Assembly (NCBI GenBank): GCA_004835665.1
Contig: RBKR01000011.1
Location: 434,001 to 498,000 of the forward strand
DNA length: 64,000 nucleotides
Origin: Phoma sp. XZ068
Lineage: Eukaryota; Ascomycota; Dothideomycetes; Pleosporales; Didymellaceae
Reading direction: 5' to 3'
The position numbers and the translations under genes are program-made. Under the pieces are notes generated by a model. That model ran no database searches. It saw nothing but the letters and a program-made list of their open reading frames with translations, and had not been told where the DNA came from. Shown one piece after another: positions 63,809 through 64,000 of the stretch. Each line of letters starts with the position of its first letter. Position 1 is the stretch's first letter.

Positions 63809-64000
63809 GGTACTCTTCAGCCGCCGCTCTCGTGAGAAAATGACGTACAGCAAGCCATGTCGGAGCTTTAGATTGTGATGTTCCAAACAGAGTGGGGACG
63901 GGCGAGGGGTGCCAGGAAAGCGGCGACCCACCGCGCGTGGATGGGTGCTGCATCGTCATTGCTTGGCACAGCGGCCCGCAGCTCCTCTTGAAGTTCAGGG
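63809..64000. other. MLH3 promoter, right edge
   Basis: 192 bp upstream of the MLH3 start, cut by the window end. The sequence is GC-rich with no ACGCGT box. No gene can be supported. Confidence 0.4.

Noticed and set aside
1..64000. Biosynthetic gene cluster, CRISPR array, prophage or transposon
   Set aside because: There is no backbone enzyme, no terminal repeats or transposase and no spaced identical repeats of CRISPR type. The single DUF1857, Dabb, SDR and permease genes are scattered and do not form a cluster.

Overview
This window is nuclear DNA from a filamentous ascomycete (Pezizomycotina). The genes are interrupted by short spliceosomal introns (about 45-220 nt, mostly GTRNGT donors and CTAAC-type branch sites). 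Gene density is about one per 2 kb on both strands. The products are typical fungal ones: a MICOS Mic12 subunit, a Cce1-type mitochondrial resolvase, Gut2, Aco2, Ilv6, a VTC/SPX protein, a Mid2-like wall sensor and DUF1857/DUF1761 proteins. Protein style suggests Dothideomycetes, but that is only an impression. I support 29 protein-coding genes (one cut by the left edge) and one intron-containing tRNA-Arg(UCU). Several gene models here join exons too short to be seen as open frames (16-36 nt first exons).

Layout. 0-4 kb: 5' part of a PQ-loop vacuolar transporter (-), a Mid2/Wsc-like wall sensor (+) and a Gly-Asn-repeat secreted protein (+). 4-11 kb: three minus-strand genes, for the mitochondrial Holliday junction resolvase, the Aco2-type second aconitase and a KHDC4-like KH protein. 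The last is divergent from ILV6 (+). 12.3-14.6 kb is empty. 14.6-24 kb: plus-strand SPX/VTC/DUF202 protein, a 1.9 kb spacer with a degenerate CCATGG-centred repeat array, a CHY-CTCHY-RING ubiquitin ligase, RPL31 and a DUF1857 protein. 24-34 kb: minus-strand amino-acid permease, GUT2 and a dihydrofolate synthase with a 340-residue charged tail, separated by 0.8 and 2.2 kb of apparently empty DNA. 34-46 kb: a disordered orphan (+), tRNA-Arg (-), an NCBP3-like cap-binding protein (-), succinate-semialdehyde dehydrogenase (-) divergent from an SDR (+), an 1117-residue orphan (-) and MIC12 (-). 47-56 kb: BTB protein (-), mitochondrial bL17 (-) divergent from RNR1 (+) across a promoter with two perfect ACGCGT (MBF) boxes, then YCII (+), Dabb (-) and DUF1761 (+) proteins. 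57-64 kb: NodB-family deacetylase (-), AIF/FSP1-like oxidoreductase (-) and MLH3 (-).

How the genes work together. I see no biosynthetic cluster, operon-like unit, transposon or viral element. The content is mostly housekeeping. Mitochondrial roles recur (Cce1, Aco2, Ilv6, Gut2, Mic12, bL17m), as do nuclear RNA-binding proteins (KHDC4-like, NCBP3-like), but the genes do not form one pathway. The most unusual items are the CCATGG repeat array, the tail on the dihydrofolate synthase, the Gly-Asn expansion splitting a conserved cysteine domain, an in-frame stop-free intron in GUT2, and two large orphan proteins.
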